Below, piece by piece: positions 1-7,910 of a stretch of 64,000 nucleotides of DNA. A program made the position numbers and the translations under genes. The notes below the pieces were generated by a model. That model was given only the letters and a program-made list of their open reading frames with translations. It did no database searches and had not been told where the DNA came from. The stretch is from Streptomyces sp. NBC_01381 (GTDB lineage: Bacteria > Actinomycetota > Actinomycetes > Streptomycetales > Streptomycetaceae), in assembly GCF_026340305.1 (NCBI RefSeq), contig NZ_JAPEPI010000001.1:2790001-2854000 (forward strand). Direction: 5' to 3'. The first letter of the stretch is position 1. The number at the start of each line of letters is the position of its first letter.

Positions 1-258
1 CGCCGCCCGATGCGCCGAGTGCGGTGTCGCGACGTACACGACATCGACGTCCGCGTCTGCGGCGAGCGCGCCCCAGTCGCCGTACGCGCGGGGTATCGCG
101 AACCGTTCGGCGAACGCCTTCGCCGACGCGTCGGTGCGTGAGGCCACCGCCACGACCTCCGCGTCCGGCATGTCGAGCAGATTCGCCGTGAACGACGCGG
201 CGATCCCGCCCGTCGCGAGGATGCCCCAGCGCACGGGCTCACGGTTGTCTTCCACCAT
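1..258 (-). CDS. Gfo/Idh/MocA-family oxidoreductase, N-terminal part (cut by window start)
   Basis: The first 86 codons of a minus-strand gene starting with ATG at 258. The visible protein has an NAD(P)-binding Rossmann start (WGILATGGIAASFTANLL), then VVAVASRT and the YVATPHSAH strand-end motif typical of Gfo/Idh/MocA dehydrogenases. These enzymes oxidise or reduce sugars, inositols and related substrates with NAD(P). The C-terminal substrate domain lies outside the window, so the substrate cannot be named. The gene is divergent from the exporter at 365 and shares a roughly 100-bp promoter region with it. Confidence 0.85.
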   Translation of the reverse strand, partial: MVEDNREPVRWGILATGGIAASFTANLLDMPDAEVVAVASRTDASAKAFAERFAIPRAYGDWGALAADADVDVVYVATPHSAHRAA

Positions 259-364
259 TGGGGCCGCCCCTGTCCGTACCGCGCAGTACCGCGGAAATGG
301 TCTCAACCAGCACAGCTGAGCTGAGAGCATAGGTAATCGCACGCCTAATCGGGAGGGAATCCGC

Positions 365-1801
365 ATGCCGGAACACGGCAGCCGCACGACGGGAGGGGCC
401 GAGGGGCCGCGCATACGGCAGTCCGGAACGGCAGAGCCGAGCGCCTCCGGCGAGCAGGCCGCAGCGGGAGCCGTCCCGGCTCAGGGCTCCGCCCGATCCG
501 CGCGGGCGGCCGGAGAGCCGAGCGGCTCGTCCCTCGTCGCCGACGCACCCGGCCCGGCGCCCCGCGCACCCGGCCTCACCGCACGGCGCCGCACCAGCCT
601 CCTCGTCACCCTCGCCCTCGGCGGGCTCACCGCGGTGCCGCCGCTCTCCATGGACATGTACCTCCCGGCCCTCCCGGAGGTCACCCGCTCGCTGCACACG
701 CCCGCCGCGACCGCCCAGCTGACGCTCACCGCCTGCCTCGCCGGCATGGCGCTCGGGCAGCTGGCCGTCGGGCCGATGAGCGACAAGTGGGGGCGGCGCA
801 GACCCCTGCTCATCGGCCTGTTCGTCTATATCTTCGCCACCGCGATCTGCGCCTTCGCGCCCACCGTCGAACTCCTCATCGGATTCCGGCTGTTGCAGGG
901 CCTCGCGGGCGCCGCGGGCATCGTCATCGCCCGCGCCATCGTGCGTGATCTCTACGACGGCGTGGAGATGGCCCGGTTCTTCTCCACCCTCATGCTGATC
1001 TCCGGGGTCGCCCCGGTCGTGGCGCCCCTCATCGGCGGCCAGGTCCTGCGCCTCACCGACTGGCGCGGCGTCTTCGCCGTGCTCACCGCCGTCGGCATCG
1101 CCCTGACGGTCCTCGTCTGGCGGCGGCTCCCCGAGACCCTCGCCCCGGAGAAGCGGCACAGCGGCGGCACCGCCGAAGCCCTGCGCACCATGCGCGGACT
1201 GCTCGCCGACCGCGTCTTCACCGGCTACATGATCGCCGGCGGCTTCGCCTTCGCCGCGCTGTTCGCCTACATCTCCGCGTCGCCGTTCGTCATCCAGGAG
1301 ATCTACGGCGCGTCCCCGCAGACCTTCAGCCTGCTCTTCGGCGTCAACTCCGTCGGCCTGATCGTCGTCGGCCAGATCAACGGCAAGATCCTCGTCGGCC
1401 GGGTCAGCCTCGACAAGGCGCTCACCTTCGGCCTCACCGTCATCACCCTCGCCGCGGCCGCGCTGCTCCTGATGACCTCCGGCGTCTTCGGCGACGTCGG
1501 CCTGTTCCCCGTCGCCGCCGGGCTCTTCGTCCTGATGTCGGCGATGGGCCTCGCGATGCCCAACACCAACGCGCTCGCCCTGATGCGCACCCCGCACGCC
1601 GCGGGCTCGGCCTCCGCGCTGCTCGGCACGTCCTCCTTCCTCATCGGCGCGATCGCCTCACCGCTGGTGGGCATCGCCGGCGAGGCCACGGCCGTCCCGA
1701 TGGCCCTCGTACAGCTCGTCTGCGCCCTGGCGGCGATCGGCTGCTTCGTGGGACTGTGCCGACCCTGGCAGCGGACTACGCGGGGGGAGGCGGACCACTG
1801 A
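365..1801 (+). CDS. Bcr/CflA-family multidrug efflux MFS transporter
   Basis: A 478-aa, 12-helix major facilitator. After a polar Ala/Gly/Ser-rich cytoplasmic tail (about residues 1-75), the first helix runs into MDMYLPALP (97-105), the hallmark of the Bcr/CflA drug:proton antiporters, and the loop 2-3 motif GPMSDKWGRRRPLL follows at about 136-149. Members export bicyclomycin, sulfonamides, chloramphenicol or other small molecules; the substrate here is unknown. The ATG at 365 has a good ribosome site (GGGAGGG) just upstream. The long N-terminal tail is unusual for the family and could mean the true start is further in, but the ribosome site supports 365. The 3' end overlaps the next gene by 46 bp, so the two are probably co-transcribed. 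Confidence 0.9.
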   Translation: MPEHGSRTTGGAEGPRIRQSGTAEPSASGEQAAAGAVPAQGSARSARAAGEPSGSSLVADAPGPAPRAPGLTARRRTSLLVTLALGGLTAVPPLSMDMYLPALPEVTRSLHTPAATAQLTLTACLAGMALGQLAVGPMSDKWGRRRPLLIGLFVYIFATAICAFAPTVELLIGFRLLQGLAGAAGIVIARAIVRDLYDGVEMARFFSTLMLISGVAPVVAPLIGGQVLRLTDWRGVFAVLTAVGIALTVLVWRRLPETLAPEKRHSGGTAEALRTMRGLLADRVFTGYMIAGGFAFAALFAYISASPFVIQEIYGASPQTFSLLFGVNSVGLIVVGQINGKILVGRVSLDKALTFGLTVITLAAAALLLMTSGVFGDVGLFPVAAGLFVLMSAMGLAMPNTNALALMRTPHAAGSASALLGTSSFLIGAIASPLVGIAGEATAVPMALVQLVCALAAIGCFVGLCRPWQRTTRGEADH

Positions 1802-2925
1802 CCGCGCCCCGTCTTCTGCGCCCCGGAACACCGGACCGCGCGGGACTCGACACGGATGAGATGACCCATCTCGTACGAGAGGTGCGCGCCCTGACGCGCG
1901 GCGAGCGGCCCTGGTGCGCGGGCGCCGTGGTGCTCGCGGGACGCGGCCCGGTGATCGCCGTCGAGGAGGCCGCGGGATACGCGGTGCGCTACAGCGCGTA
2001 CGACCCGGTGGCCGACGCGGGTGTCGAACTGCCGCCCGAGGAGCGGGTGCCCGCCCGCACCGACACGCCCTTCGACCTGGCCTCGCTGACCAAGCTGTTC
2101 ACCACCGTCGCCGCCATGCAGCAGCTGGAGCGCGGCAGGCTCGGCATCGACGCACTGGTGTCGGCGTACCTCCCCGAGTTCACGGCGGCCGCCGAGCACC
2201 GGATCAGCGTGCGCCAGCTGCTCACCCACACCTCGGGCCTGCGACCCGAACTCCCGCTGTACGCCTGCCCGGACGACCGGGCGCGGCTCGACGCCCTGCG
2301 CTCCGAGGCCCCCTCCGCCGAGCCGGGCACGTACCGCTACTCCGACCTGAACACGCTGCTCCTCCAGCACGTCCTTGAGCGCATCACCCGCCGCCCGCTC
2401 GACGTCCTCGTACGCGAGGGCATCACCCGGCCGCTCGGCATGGCGGCCACCGGCTTCGGGCCGCGCCCGGACGCGGCCGCCACCGAGGACCAGCGCACCC
2501 CCTGGGCCAAGGCCGACCGGGGGATGCTGCGGGGCGATGTGCACGACGAGAACGCCTGGGCGCTGGGCGGCGTCGCGGGCCACGCCGGGCTCTTCTCCAC
2601 CGTGCGCGACCTCGCGGTGTTCTGCCGCGCGCTGCTGTGCGGCGGCTCCTACGGCACGGCGCGCATTCTCGGCCCGGACTTCGTGGAGTTGATGCTGATG
2701 CCGCCGGGGCTCGGCTTCGGCCTCGACCAGGAGTGGTTCATGGGGGAGCTGGCGGGGAGGGGCGCCGCGGGGCACACCGGCTTCACCGGTACGTCACTCG
2801 TCCTCGACCCTGCCACGGACACGTTCCTGATCCTGCTGGCGAACACGGTGCACCCCCGGCGGCGGGCGGCCGACAGTGCGCCGCGGGCTCGGGCGGCCAC
2901 CCGCCTCGCGCGGGCGGCGCGGTGA
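1756..2925 (+). CDS. Serine hydrolase of the class C beta-lactamase / D-aminopeptidase fold
   Basis: A 389-aa protein of the beta-lactamase-related (PF00144) family. The SxxK nucleophile motif is SLTK (about 110-113), the YxN-like motif is YSD (about 195-197), HTSGLRPE lies between them, and a C-terminal HTGFTG box replaces KTG. No signal peptide is visible, so it is probably cytoplasmic and more likely an esterase or peptidase than a secreted beta-lactamase. The start is uncertain. GTG at 1756 lies inside the upstream exporter gene and lacks a clear ribosome site; ATG at 1861 follows a GGATGAG stretch but would drop 35 residues that look plausible for the family. It sits in an operon-like overlap with the exporter. 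Confidence 0.85.
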   Translation: MPTLAADYAGGGGPLTAPRLLRPGTPDRAGLDTDEMTHLVREVRALTRGERPWCAGAVVLAGRGPVIAVEEAAGYAVRYSAYDPVADAGVELPPEERVPARTDTPFDLASLTKLFTTVAAMQQLERGRLGIDALVSAYLPEFTAAAEHRISVRQLLTHTSGLRPELPLYACPDDRARLDALRSEAPSAEPGTYRYSDLNTLLLQHVLERITRRPLDVLVREGITRPLGMAATGFGPRPDAAATEDQRTPWAKADRGMLRGDVHDENAWALGGVAGHAGLFSTVRDLAVFCRALLCGGSYGTARILGPDFVELMLMPPGLGFGLDQEWFMGELAGRGAAGHTGFTGTSLVLDPATDTFLILLANTVHPRRRAADSAPRARAATRLARAAR

Positions 2926-2967
2926 CGCTCCGCTGCGGGGTGCGGTGATTCGCCTGCGGGTGCGTGG

Positions 2968-3072
2968 GGGCTGGTCGCGCAGTTCCCCGCGCCCCTTCGG
3001 GGCCCGGACGTGGCTGGTCGCGCCCGCGCGGCGGAGCCGCACATGTCACGGCCCCGCGCCCCTTCGGGGCGC
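2968..3072. repeat. Intergenic repeat with two GCGCCCC-type hairpins (likely terminator), copy A
   Basis: The 173-bp gap after the serine hydrolase carries two related blocks. The first ends in CCCCGCGCCCCTTCGGGGC. The second ends in a perfect stem (3056-3062 with 3066-3072, arms GCGCCCC and GGGGCGC, loop TTC). The block GCGGCGGAGCCGCA...CCCCGCGCCCCTNCGGGGCGC recurs downstream of glnA2 (54217-54376), so this is a dispersed family and not chance. It probably terminates the exporter/hydrolase operon. Confidence 0.75.
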
Positions 3073-3098
3073 TCCCTCGCGGCCCGTAGAATCACCGG

Positions 3099-4106
3099 GT
3101 GAACCCCCCGATCTCCCAGGCCTCCCCCGCCGAAGCCCTGCGTGCCGCCCTCGGCGGGCTGCTTGCCGGGCTGCCGCCGAAGCAGGCCGCGCAGGCCGTT
3201 GAGCGGCTGATCGCCAGTTATCGGGGGCGTACCCCTACCGACGCCCCGATTCTGCGTGACCGCGCGGATGTCGCCGCGTATGCCGCGTACCGGATGCCCG
3301 CGACGTTCGAGGCGGTGCGTTCCGCGCTCGGTGCTCTCGCGGACGCGGCGCCCGAGGGGTGGGTGCCCGGCAGTCATGTGGATGTCGGCGGTGGCACCGG
3401 CGCGGCGGTCTGGGCGGCGAGCGCGACGTGGGGCGGTGAGCGGCCGGTGACTGTCCTTGACTGGGCCGAGCCCGCTCTTGCCCTGGGGCGTGAACTGGCG
3501 GCCGGGGTCCCGGAGTTGAAGGCGGTGCAGTGGCAGCGCTCTCGTATCGGAGCGGCGCTCAGCATCGAGAGCACTGATCTCGTCACGGTGTCGTACGTAC
3601 TGAATGAGCTGACCGAGGCCGACCGGCGCTCCCTCGTGGACGCGGCCGCAGCAGCCGCGGCGCAGGCCGTCGTCATCATCGAGCCCGGCACCCCCGACGG
3701 CTACGCACGCGTCATCGAGGCCCGCGACCGGCTGATCGCCGCGGGCTTCCGGGTCGCCGCGCCCTGCCCGCACAGCGCCGCCTGCCCGATCGTGCCCGGC
3801 GAGGACTGGTGCCACTTCTCGGCGCGCGTCAGCCGCTCCTCCCTGCACCGGCAGGTCAAGGGTGGCTCATTGGCGTACGAGGACGAGAAGTTCAGCTATG
3901 TGGCGGCCGTCCGCTTCGACGCGGAGCCCGCGGCCAACCGCGTCGTGCGCAAGCCGCAGATCCGCAAGGGCCAGGTCCTGCTCGACCTGTGCGCGGCGGA
4001 CGAGACCCTTGGCCGCGAGACGGTGACCAAGCGGCACGGCCCGCTGTACAAGGCGGCCCGCGACGCGGAGTGGGGCGACCCGTGGCCGCCCCACCAGGAG
4101 GGGTAG
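3099..4106 (+). CDS. Rsm22-like SAM-dependent methyltransferase (small ribosomal subunit family)
   Basis: A 335-aa protein starting at GTG 3099. The SAM-binding glycine motif is HVDVGGGTGAAV (about 93-104). A cysteine cluster follows: CPHSAACP (C223, C229) and WCHF (C238), with one more Cys near 294 in LLDLCAADE. This arrangement is typical of the Rsm22/METTL17 family, whose mitochondrial members bind an iron-sulfur cluster and the small ribosomal subunit. The bacterial role is thought to be ribosome-related but is not settled. No signal peptide is present and the protein should be cytoplasmic. The stop lies 7 bp from the stop of the convergent gene at 4114. Confidence 0.85.
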   Translation: MNPPISQASPAEALRAALGGLLAGLPPKQAAQAVERLIASYRGRTPTDAPILRDRADVAAYAAYRMPATFEAVRSALGALADAAPEGWVPGSHVDVGGGTGAAVWAASATWGGERPVTVLDWAEPALALGRELAAGVPELKAVQWQRSRIGAALSIESTDLVTVSYVLNELTEADRRSLVDAAAAAAAQAVVIIEPGTPDGYARVIEARDRLIAAGFRVAAPCPHSAACPIVPGEDWCHFSARVSRSSLHRQVKGGSLAYEDEKFSYVAAVRFDAEPAANRVVRKPQIRKGQVLLDLCAADETLGRETVTKRHGPLYKAARDAEWGDPWPPHQEG

Positions 4107-4113
4107 CCGGGAG

Positions 4114-4938
4114 TCACCCGCGCAGCTCCTGCGTGCAGCACTTCACGCTGCCGCCGCCCTTGAGCAGCTCGGTCAGATCCATGCCGATCGGTTCGTAGCC
4201 GCGGGCCCGCAGCGGCTCGAAGAGGCCGACCGCGGCCTGCGGGAGCAGGACGTGCAGGCCGTCCGACACCGCGTTGAGCCCCAGGGCCACCGCGTCCGGT
4301 TCCTCCGCGATCAGCGCGTGCGGGAAGAGCCGCCGCAGCACCGCCTGGCTGCCCGGTGAGAACGCCGGCGGGTAGTACATGACGTCGTTCGCCGCGTCGT
4401 CCAGGACGGCGAGCGCGGTGTCGAGGTGGTAGTAGCGGGGGTCGACGAGGTCGAGTCCGAGCACCGGGCGGCCGAAGAACTCCTGGGCCTCCCCGTGCGA
4501 CAGCGGGCTGGCCCGGAAGCCGCGGCCCGCCAGGACGCAGGAGGACGTGACGGCGAAGTCGCCCTCGCCCTCGTTGATGTGCACCGGTTCGTGGAGGTCC
4601 GTGAAGCCGTGCTCCCGGAACCACTCCAGGTGGGCCTCGGCCTCGGGTCCGCGCTCCGGGTGGGCGAACCGGGCGCCGAGCACGCGTCCCTCGACGACGG
4701 TCGCGCCGTTCGCGGCGAAGACCATGTCCGGCAGGCCGGGGCGCGGGGTGAGCTCTTCGACGGTGTGACCGAGCGAGCGGTAGCGGTCGCGCAGGTCTTC
4801 CCACTGCGCGACGGCCAGTGGCACGTCGACGGGTTTGGAGGGGTCCATCCACGGATTGATGGAGTACGTGACCTTGAAGTGTGCCGGTGAGCACATCAGA
4901 TAGCGCCGGGGTGTGGCGCGACGAGGAAAACGACTCAA
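4114..4938 (-). CDS. ddaH: Dimethylarginine dimethylaminohydrolase-like (guanidino-group hydrolase)
   Basis: A 274-aa member of the guanidino-modifying superfamily (DDAH / arginine deiminase fold). Recognisable features are PDMVFAANGA (about 70-79), the substrate/catalytic segment YYHLDTAL with His171, and a C-terminal nucleophile segment GGGSVKCCTQEL in which Cys267 or Cys268 should be the attacking thiol. DDAH enzymes convert methylated arginine to citrulline and an amine; ornithine- or arginine-directed relatives share the same motifs, so the substrate is inferred. The start is TTG at 4938, chosen because GAGGAG lies at the right distance upstream; ATG at 4896 (MCSPAHF) is an alternative that would lose 14 residues. 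Confidence 0.85.
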   Translation of the reverse strand: MSRFPRRATPRRYLMCSPAHFKVTYSINPWMDPSKPVDVPLAVAQWEDLRDRYRSLGHTVEELTPRPGLPDMVFAANGATVVEGRVLGARFAHPERGPEAEAHLEWFREHGFTDLHEPVHINEGEGDFAVTSSCVLAGRGFRASPLSHGEAQEFFGRPVLGLDLVDPRYYHLDTALAVLDDAANDVMYYPPAFSPGSQAVLRRLFPHALIAEEPDAVALGLNAVSDGLHVLLPQAAVGLFEPLRARGYEPIGMDLTELLKGGGSVKCCTQELRG

Positions 4939-5103
4939 CGAGGGCTCCTCACGTACCGCGGTGGTCAGTTGTCGCTGCCTTCTGTGGGGCAGGTGCTGAC
5001 CATGGTGCGGTGTGCGGAGCCCTCGCGCTGTGATCTGAACGGGTGGTTCGACAAGTGGTCACCCGGGGCGGGGGATGGTTAACACGCCATCCACGTCCCG
5101 GTC

Positions 5104-5286
5104 TCATGACCCGTCGTGCGCCGAGCGGCCTTCCTGGAGCTTGCGAAGGAGTTCACGCTTCTGTGCCTGCGGACTGAGCCCGCCGCCGATCTGGCCGTCG
5201 CGGCCCGAGCCCCGCAGTGCCTTGCGGGACAGCTTCGAGCGCGTACCGCCGACGCCCAGCATGTTTCCTGCTCCACCTCGTGACAT
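5104..5286 (-). CDS. Small conserved Streptomyces protein (DUF6243-like)
   Basis: A 60-aa basic, glycine-rich protein starting with MSRGGAGNMLGVGG, with a central SRKALRGSGR and a helical C-terminus QAQKRELLRKLQE. I recognise this pattern as a small protein family common in streptomycetes (I believe DUF6243); its function is unknown. The ATG at 5286 has a strong ribosome site (GGAGGT). A longer reading upstream to 5483 would run across the operator repeats and into the TetR gene, so it is rejected. The gene is divergent from the TetR regulator at 5425, and three copies of a palindrome lie in its promoter region, so TetR control is likely. It could be a nucleic-acid binding or stress protein, but nothing here shows that. 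Confidence 0.75.
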   Translation of the reverse strand: MSRGGAGNMLGVGGTRSKLSRKALRGSGRDGQIGGGLSPQAQKRELLRKLQEGRSAHDGS

Positions 5287-5317
5287 GTGCGTACCTCCGG
5301 ATCGAGAGTTCCCTTGG

Positions 5318-5334
5318 CGAGACGTCTCGTCTCG
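5318..5334. promoter_or_regulatory. TetR-type operator candidate 1
   Basis: A perfect inverted repeat CGAGACG-TCT-CGTCTCG. It is the copy nearest the 60-aa gene, 32 bp from its start codon. Two further copies follow at 5354 and 5382. Confidence 0.7.
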
Positions 5335-5353
5335 CTTCCTTGGATACTTTGAA

Positions 5354-5370
5354 CGAGACGATGCGTCTTG
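5354..5370. promoter_or_regulatory. TetR-type operator candidate 2
   Basis: CGAGACG-ATG-CGTCTTG, the same repeat with one mismatch in the right arm. Its centre is 36 bp from that of candidate 1 and 28 bp from that of candidate 3. Confidence 0.65.
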
Positions 5371-5381
5371 TCAAGGGTTTT

Positions 5382-5398
5382 CGAGACGGTACGTCTCG
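5382..5398. promoter_or_regulatory. TetR-type operator candidate 3
   Basis: A perfect inverted repeat CGAGACG-GTA-CGTCTCG, ending 26 bp before the TetR start codon. This placement fits autorepression. Confidence 0.7.
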
Positions 5399-5424
5399 CC
5401 TCGTTCGCTGCTACATTCGGAGAC

Positions 5425-6057
5425 ATGGCCACGAAATCCGCCCCTGACTCCACGCGCCGCAGCGAGCGCTCGCGCCGCGCCATCTATGACGCCGCCATGG
5501 ACCTCGTCACCGAGGTCGGCTACGGCAAGCTCACCATCGAGGCGATCGCCGCCCGCGCGGGCGTCGGCAAGCAGACGATCTACCGCTGGTGGCCGTCCAA
5601 GGGCGCCGTCCTGCTCGACGCCTTCCTCGACCTCGGCGAACAGGCCACCCGGCAGGCGAGCGACGCGGCGGGCCACGAGACGACCCAGTACGAGATCCCG
5701 GACACCGGAGACCTGGAGACCGACCTCAAGAACGTCGTGCGGTCCACCATCGACGAGTTCAAGAACCCCAAGTACGACGCCCCTTGGCGCGCGCTCGCCG
5801 CCGAAGGCATGATCAACCCGGAGCTCAGCGCCGAGTACGTGGAGAAGCTCCTTGAGCCCTCGCTCCAGCTCTTCGTGAAGCGCCTGGAGATCGCCAAGGA
5901 AGCCGGCCAGGTCGCCCCCCATGTGGACCCGCGCATCGCCCTGGAGCTGTGGAGCGGCCCGCTCGCCCAGCGCTGGCTGCAGCGCACCGGACCGCTCACC
6001 CACGAGTACGGCGACAAGCTCGTCGAGTACGCCCTCTACGGCATCGCTCCGCGCTGA
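5425..6057 (+). CDS. TetR/AcrR-family transcriptional regulator
   Basis: A 210-aa one-component repressor. The N-terminal helix-turn-helix is clear: RRAIYDAAMDL, then TIEAIAARAGVGKQTIYRWW, followed by PSKGAVLLDAF. The C-terminal part resembles the TetR_C ligand domains of the AcrR group. ATG 5425 is preferred over an upstream in-frame codon at 5368 because it follows CGGAG closely and starts just before the conserved region. The gene diverges from the 60-aa gene at 5286 across three copies of CGAGACG-N3-CGTCTCG, so it most likely represses itself and that gene. The ligand is unknown. Its recognition helix resembles that of the second TetR regulator at 35539, whose partner promoter carries the same CGAGAC half-site. 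Confidence 0.92.
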   Translation: MATKSAPDSTRRSERSRRAIYDAAMDLVTEVGYGKLTIEAIAARAGVGKQTIYRWWPSKGAVLLDAFLDLGEQATRQASDAAGHETTQYEIPDTGDLETDLKNVVRSTIDEFKNPKYDAPWRALAAEGMINPELSAEYVEKLLEPSLQLFVKRLEIAKEAGQVAPHVDPRIALELWSGPLAQRWLQRTGPLTHEYGDKLVEYALYGIAPR

Positions 6058-6070
6058 TCGTCCGCCGCGG

Positions 6071-6964
6071 TCAGTCGGCCGGCCACCACCTCTGCAGGTC
6101 GGCGGCCCTCGCGGCCTTCCCGCCCTTCACCGGTGTCCGCGCGAGCAGGCCCGGCGCATCCGTGATCACGCCGTTGCAGCCGAGTCGCAGCGCCCGGTCG
6201 CGCTGCTTCGGGGTGGTCACCGTGTGCGCCCACACCCGCGGGACGCCGGAGTTGACCGCGCGGACCAGGTCGCGGTCGCGCGCCTTGTAGTCCACGTCCA
6301 GTACGTCCACGAAGCCCGCCCAGCGCTCGGGCCGGTCGCCGAGCATCTGCTTCTTGGTGCGCCACAGCTGCGCAAGCAGACCCATGCGGTGCGCGCGCAG
6401 CGCCACGGCCGGCTCGTTGGAGTTCACGAACACCGAGCGGGTCAGGCCACGCGCCCGGATCAGCGCGCCGAGCTTGCGCAGGCTGCGCGGGTCCTTCGCC
6501 TCCAGCATCAGCACGACCTGCCCGCCGAACCGGTCCAGGACCTCCGCGACCGTCGGCGGCCGCTCGGCGCGCCAGCTGCCGGGCAGCGCCCTGCCCGGCC
6601 GCAGCCGGACGTCCCGCCACTCCCGCCGGGTGAGCGCACGCACCGGTCCGGTGGACGTCGTCGTACGGTCCAGGGTCGCGTCGTGCATGGCGACCAGCGT
6701 GCCGTCGCGCAGCATCCGCGTATCGACGTCGATGACCTCGGCCGTGCCGCGCTCGTACGCCGCCACCAGGCCCGACATGCTGTTCTCCGGAACCTCCAGG
6801 GCGCCGCCCCGGTGTGCGGTGTAGACGACGCGGGGGAGCGCCTTCACCGTCAGCGGGCCACCGCCCCATTCCAGCGGGGCCAGCGGGCCGGTGGGTGCCG
6901 TGAGGGCCAGCGTGGTGAGGCTCGTGAGCCCCGTGAGTCCCGTGAGCACAGTCCTGGTGACCAT
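6071..6964 (-). CDS. Secreted glycerophosphodiester phosphodiesterase
   Basis: A protein of about 297 aa with a hydrophobic N-terminal secretion signal (residues 1 to about 28), then the GDPD signature AHRGGALEVPENS containing the catalytic His and Glu, the VDTRMLRDGTLVAMHD segment (metal ligands and second His), and the C-terminal CNGVITDAP motif. GDPDs hydrolyse glycerophosphodiesters to glycerol 3-phosphate and an alcohol, here outside the membrane. I chose ATG 6964 because the signal peptide begins there; a GTG at 7021 would add 19 polar residues ahead of it. The gene converges on the TetR gene with 13 bp between stops. Confidence 0.88.
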   Translation of the reverse strand: MVTRTVLTGLTGLTSLTTLALTAPTGPLAPLEWGGGPLTVKALPRVVYTAHRGGALEVPENSMSGLVAAYERGTAEVIDVDTRMLRDGTLVAMHDATLDRTTTSTGPVRALTRREWRDVRLRPGRALPGSWRAERPPTVAEVLDRFGGQVVLMLEAKDPRSLRKLGALIRARGLTRSVFVNSNEPAVALRAHRMGLLAQLWRTKKQMLGDRPERWAGFVDVLDVDYKARDRDLVRAVNSGVPRVWAHTVTTPKQRDRALRLGCNGVITDAPGLLARTPVKGGKAARAADLQRWWPAD

Positions 6965-7134
6965 GGCGAACACGGTAGGGGCGTATATCCCGTCTTCATG
7001 CGCAATGACGCGCGATGTCACCCTGCGCCTTGCATCACCCCTGCTACCCCGGATGTGGGCTCTGGCCCCCCGAGGCGCAGGATGGTGGGACCATGGGAGA
7101 GGCTTCTCGGCACAAGTGTGAGGTGAGGGGATAG

Positions 7135-7884
7135 ATGGGCGCGGAGTTCGGCCGCCGTTCCGGCGGGCAGAGCAGGATTTCCCAGTGGCTTCGCCGCCGC
7201 CCCCGTCCGCAGGACGCGGACGCGACGGGCGACGCGGCGGAGCGCGAAGCGCTGCTCGTCGCCGCCGCGGGGGCAGGGTTTCCGCTCTCGCCCGCCGCGC
7301 ACCCTTCCGCGTACCGATGTTCCTGCGACCGCATCGGATGTCCCACCCCCGCGCGGCACCCGCTCTCCTTCGCCTGGCAGACGCAGGCCACCACCGATCG
7401 TGCGCAGATCGAGCGATGGGCCAGGCACCAGCCGCAGGCCAACTTCATCACCGCCACGGGGATGGTGCACGACGTCCTCGACGTCCCGCTGGCCGCCGGA
7501 CGCGCGGCCCTGGAGCGGCTGCTCGCCGAGGGCATCGACGTGGGGCCCGTCGCCGAGTCCGACGGTGTCATGGACGAGGGGCGGATGCTCTTCTTCACGC
7601 TCACCCGCGGCACCCCCGAGGACGAGGACGAGTGGTGGCCCTGCGAGCTGGACTGCCACCCCGAGACGACGAACGAACACCCGGGCTTCCGGTGGCACTG
7701 CCGCGGTTCGTACGTCCTGGTGCCGCCCGCGCGGCTGCCGGGTGATCTCGCGGTCCACTGGATCCGGGGTCCCGAGCACGCGCTGCCGGATCCGCTGACG
7801 CTGCTCGAGGCCCTCACGGACGAATGCGCCCGGGTCGCGGGCGAGCCCCAACACGACGTGGCCGCTTGGCCGTTGAGGGGCTGA
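7135..7884 (+). CDS. Short bifunctional DNA primase/polymerase (Prim-Pol) family protein
   Basis: A 249-aa stand-alone protein with the N-terminal Prim-Pol pattern: YRCSCDRIGCPTPARHPL (about 60-78), ATTDRAQIERW, NFITATG and VLDVPL. In plasmid or phage replication proteins this domain makes primers and copies DNA. Chromosomal streptomycete copies like this one lack a helicase and have no proven role. Part of the acidic catalytic triad seems to be replaced: the metal-binding DxD is read as DVLDVP. Polymerase activity is therefore uncertain. There is no plasmid or phage context nearby. It is convergent with the lipoprotein gene (26-bp gap). Confidence 0.75.
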   Translation: MGAEFGRRSGGQSRISQWLRRRPRPQDADATGDAAEREALLVAAAGAGFPLSPAAHPSAYRCSCDRIGCPTPARHPLSFAWQTQATTDRAQIERWARHQPQANFITATGMVHDVLDVPLAAGRAALERLLAEGIDVGPVAESDGVMDEGRMLFFTLTRGTPEDEDEWWPCELDCHPETTNEHPGFRWHCRGSYVLVPPARLPGDLAVHWIRGPEHALPDPLTLLEALTDECARVAGEPQHDVAAWPLRG

Positions 7885-7910
7885 CACCCCCAACGGGCAG
7901 GCGCCCCCCG

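Noticed and set aside
250..364. Iron box before the Bcr/CflA gene (TAGGTAATCGCACGCCTA)
   Set aside because: Only the outer TAGG and CCTA match; the centre does not fit the DmdR palindrome.
239..1597. A 452-codon minus-strand frame over the Bcr/CflA gene
   Set aside because: No recognisable domain, biased composition, opposite to a well-supported transporter.
5079..5483. A 134-codon minus-strand frame overlapping the 60-aa gene
   Set aside because: It runs through three operator repeats and into the TetR coding region. The 60-aa frame has its own GGAGGT ribosome site and a recognisable N-terminus.
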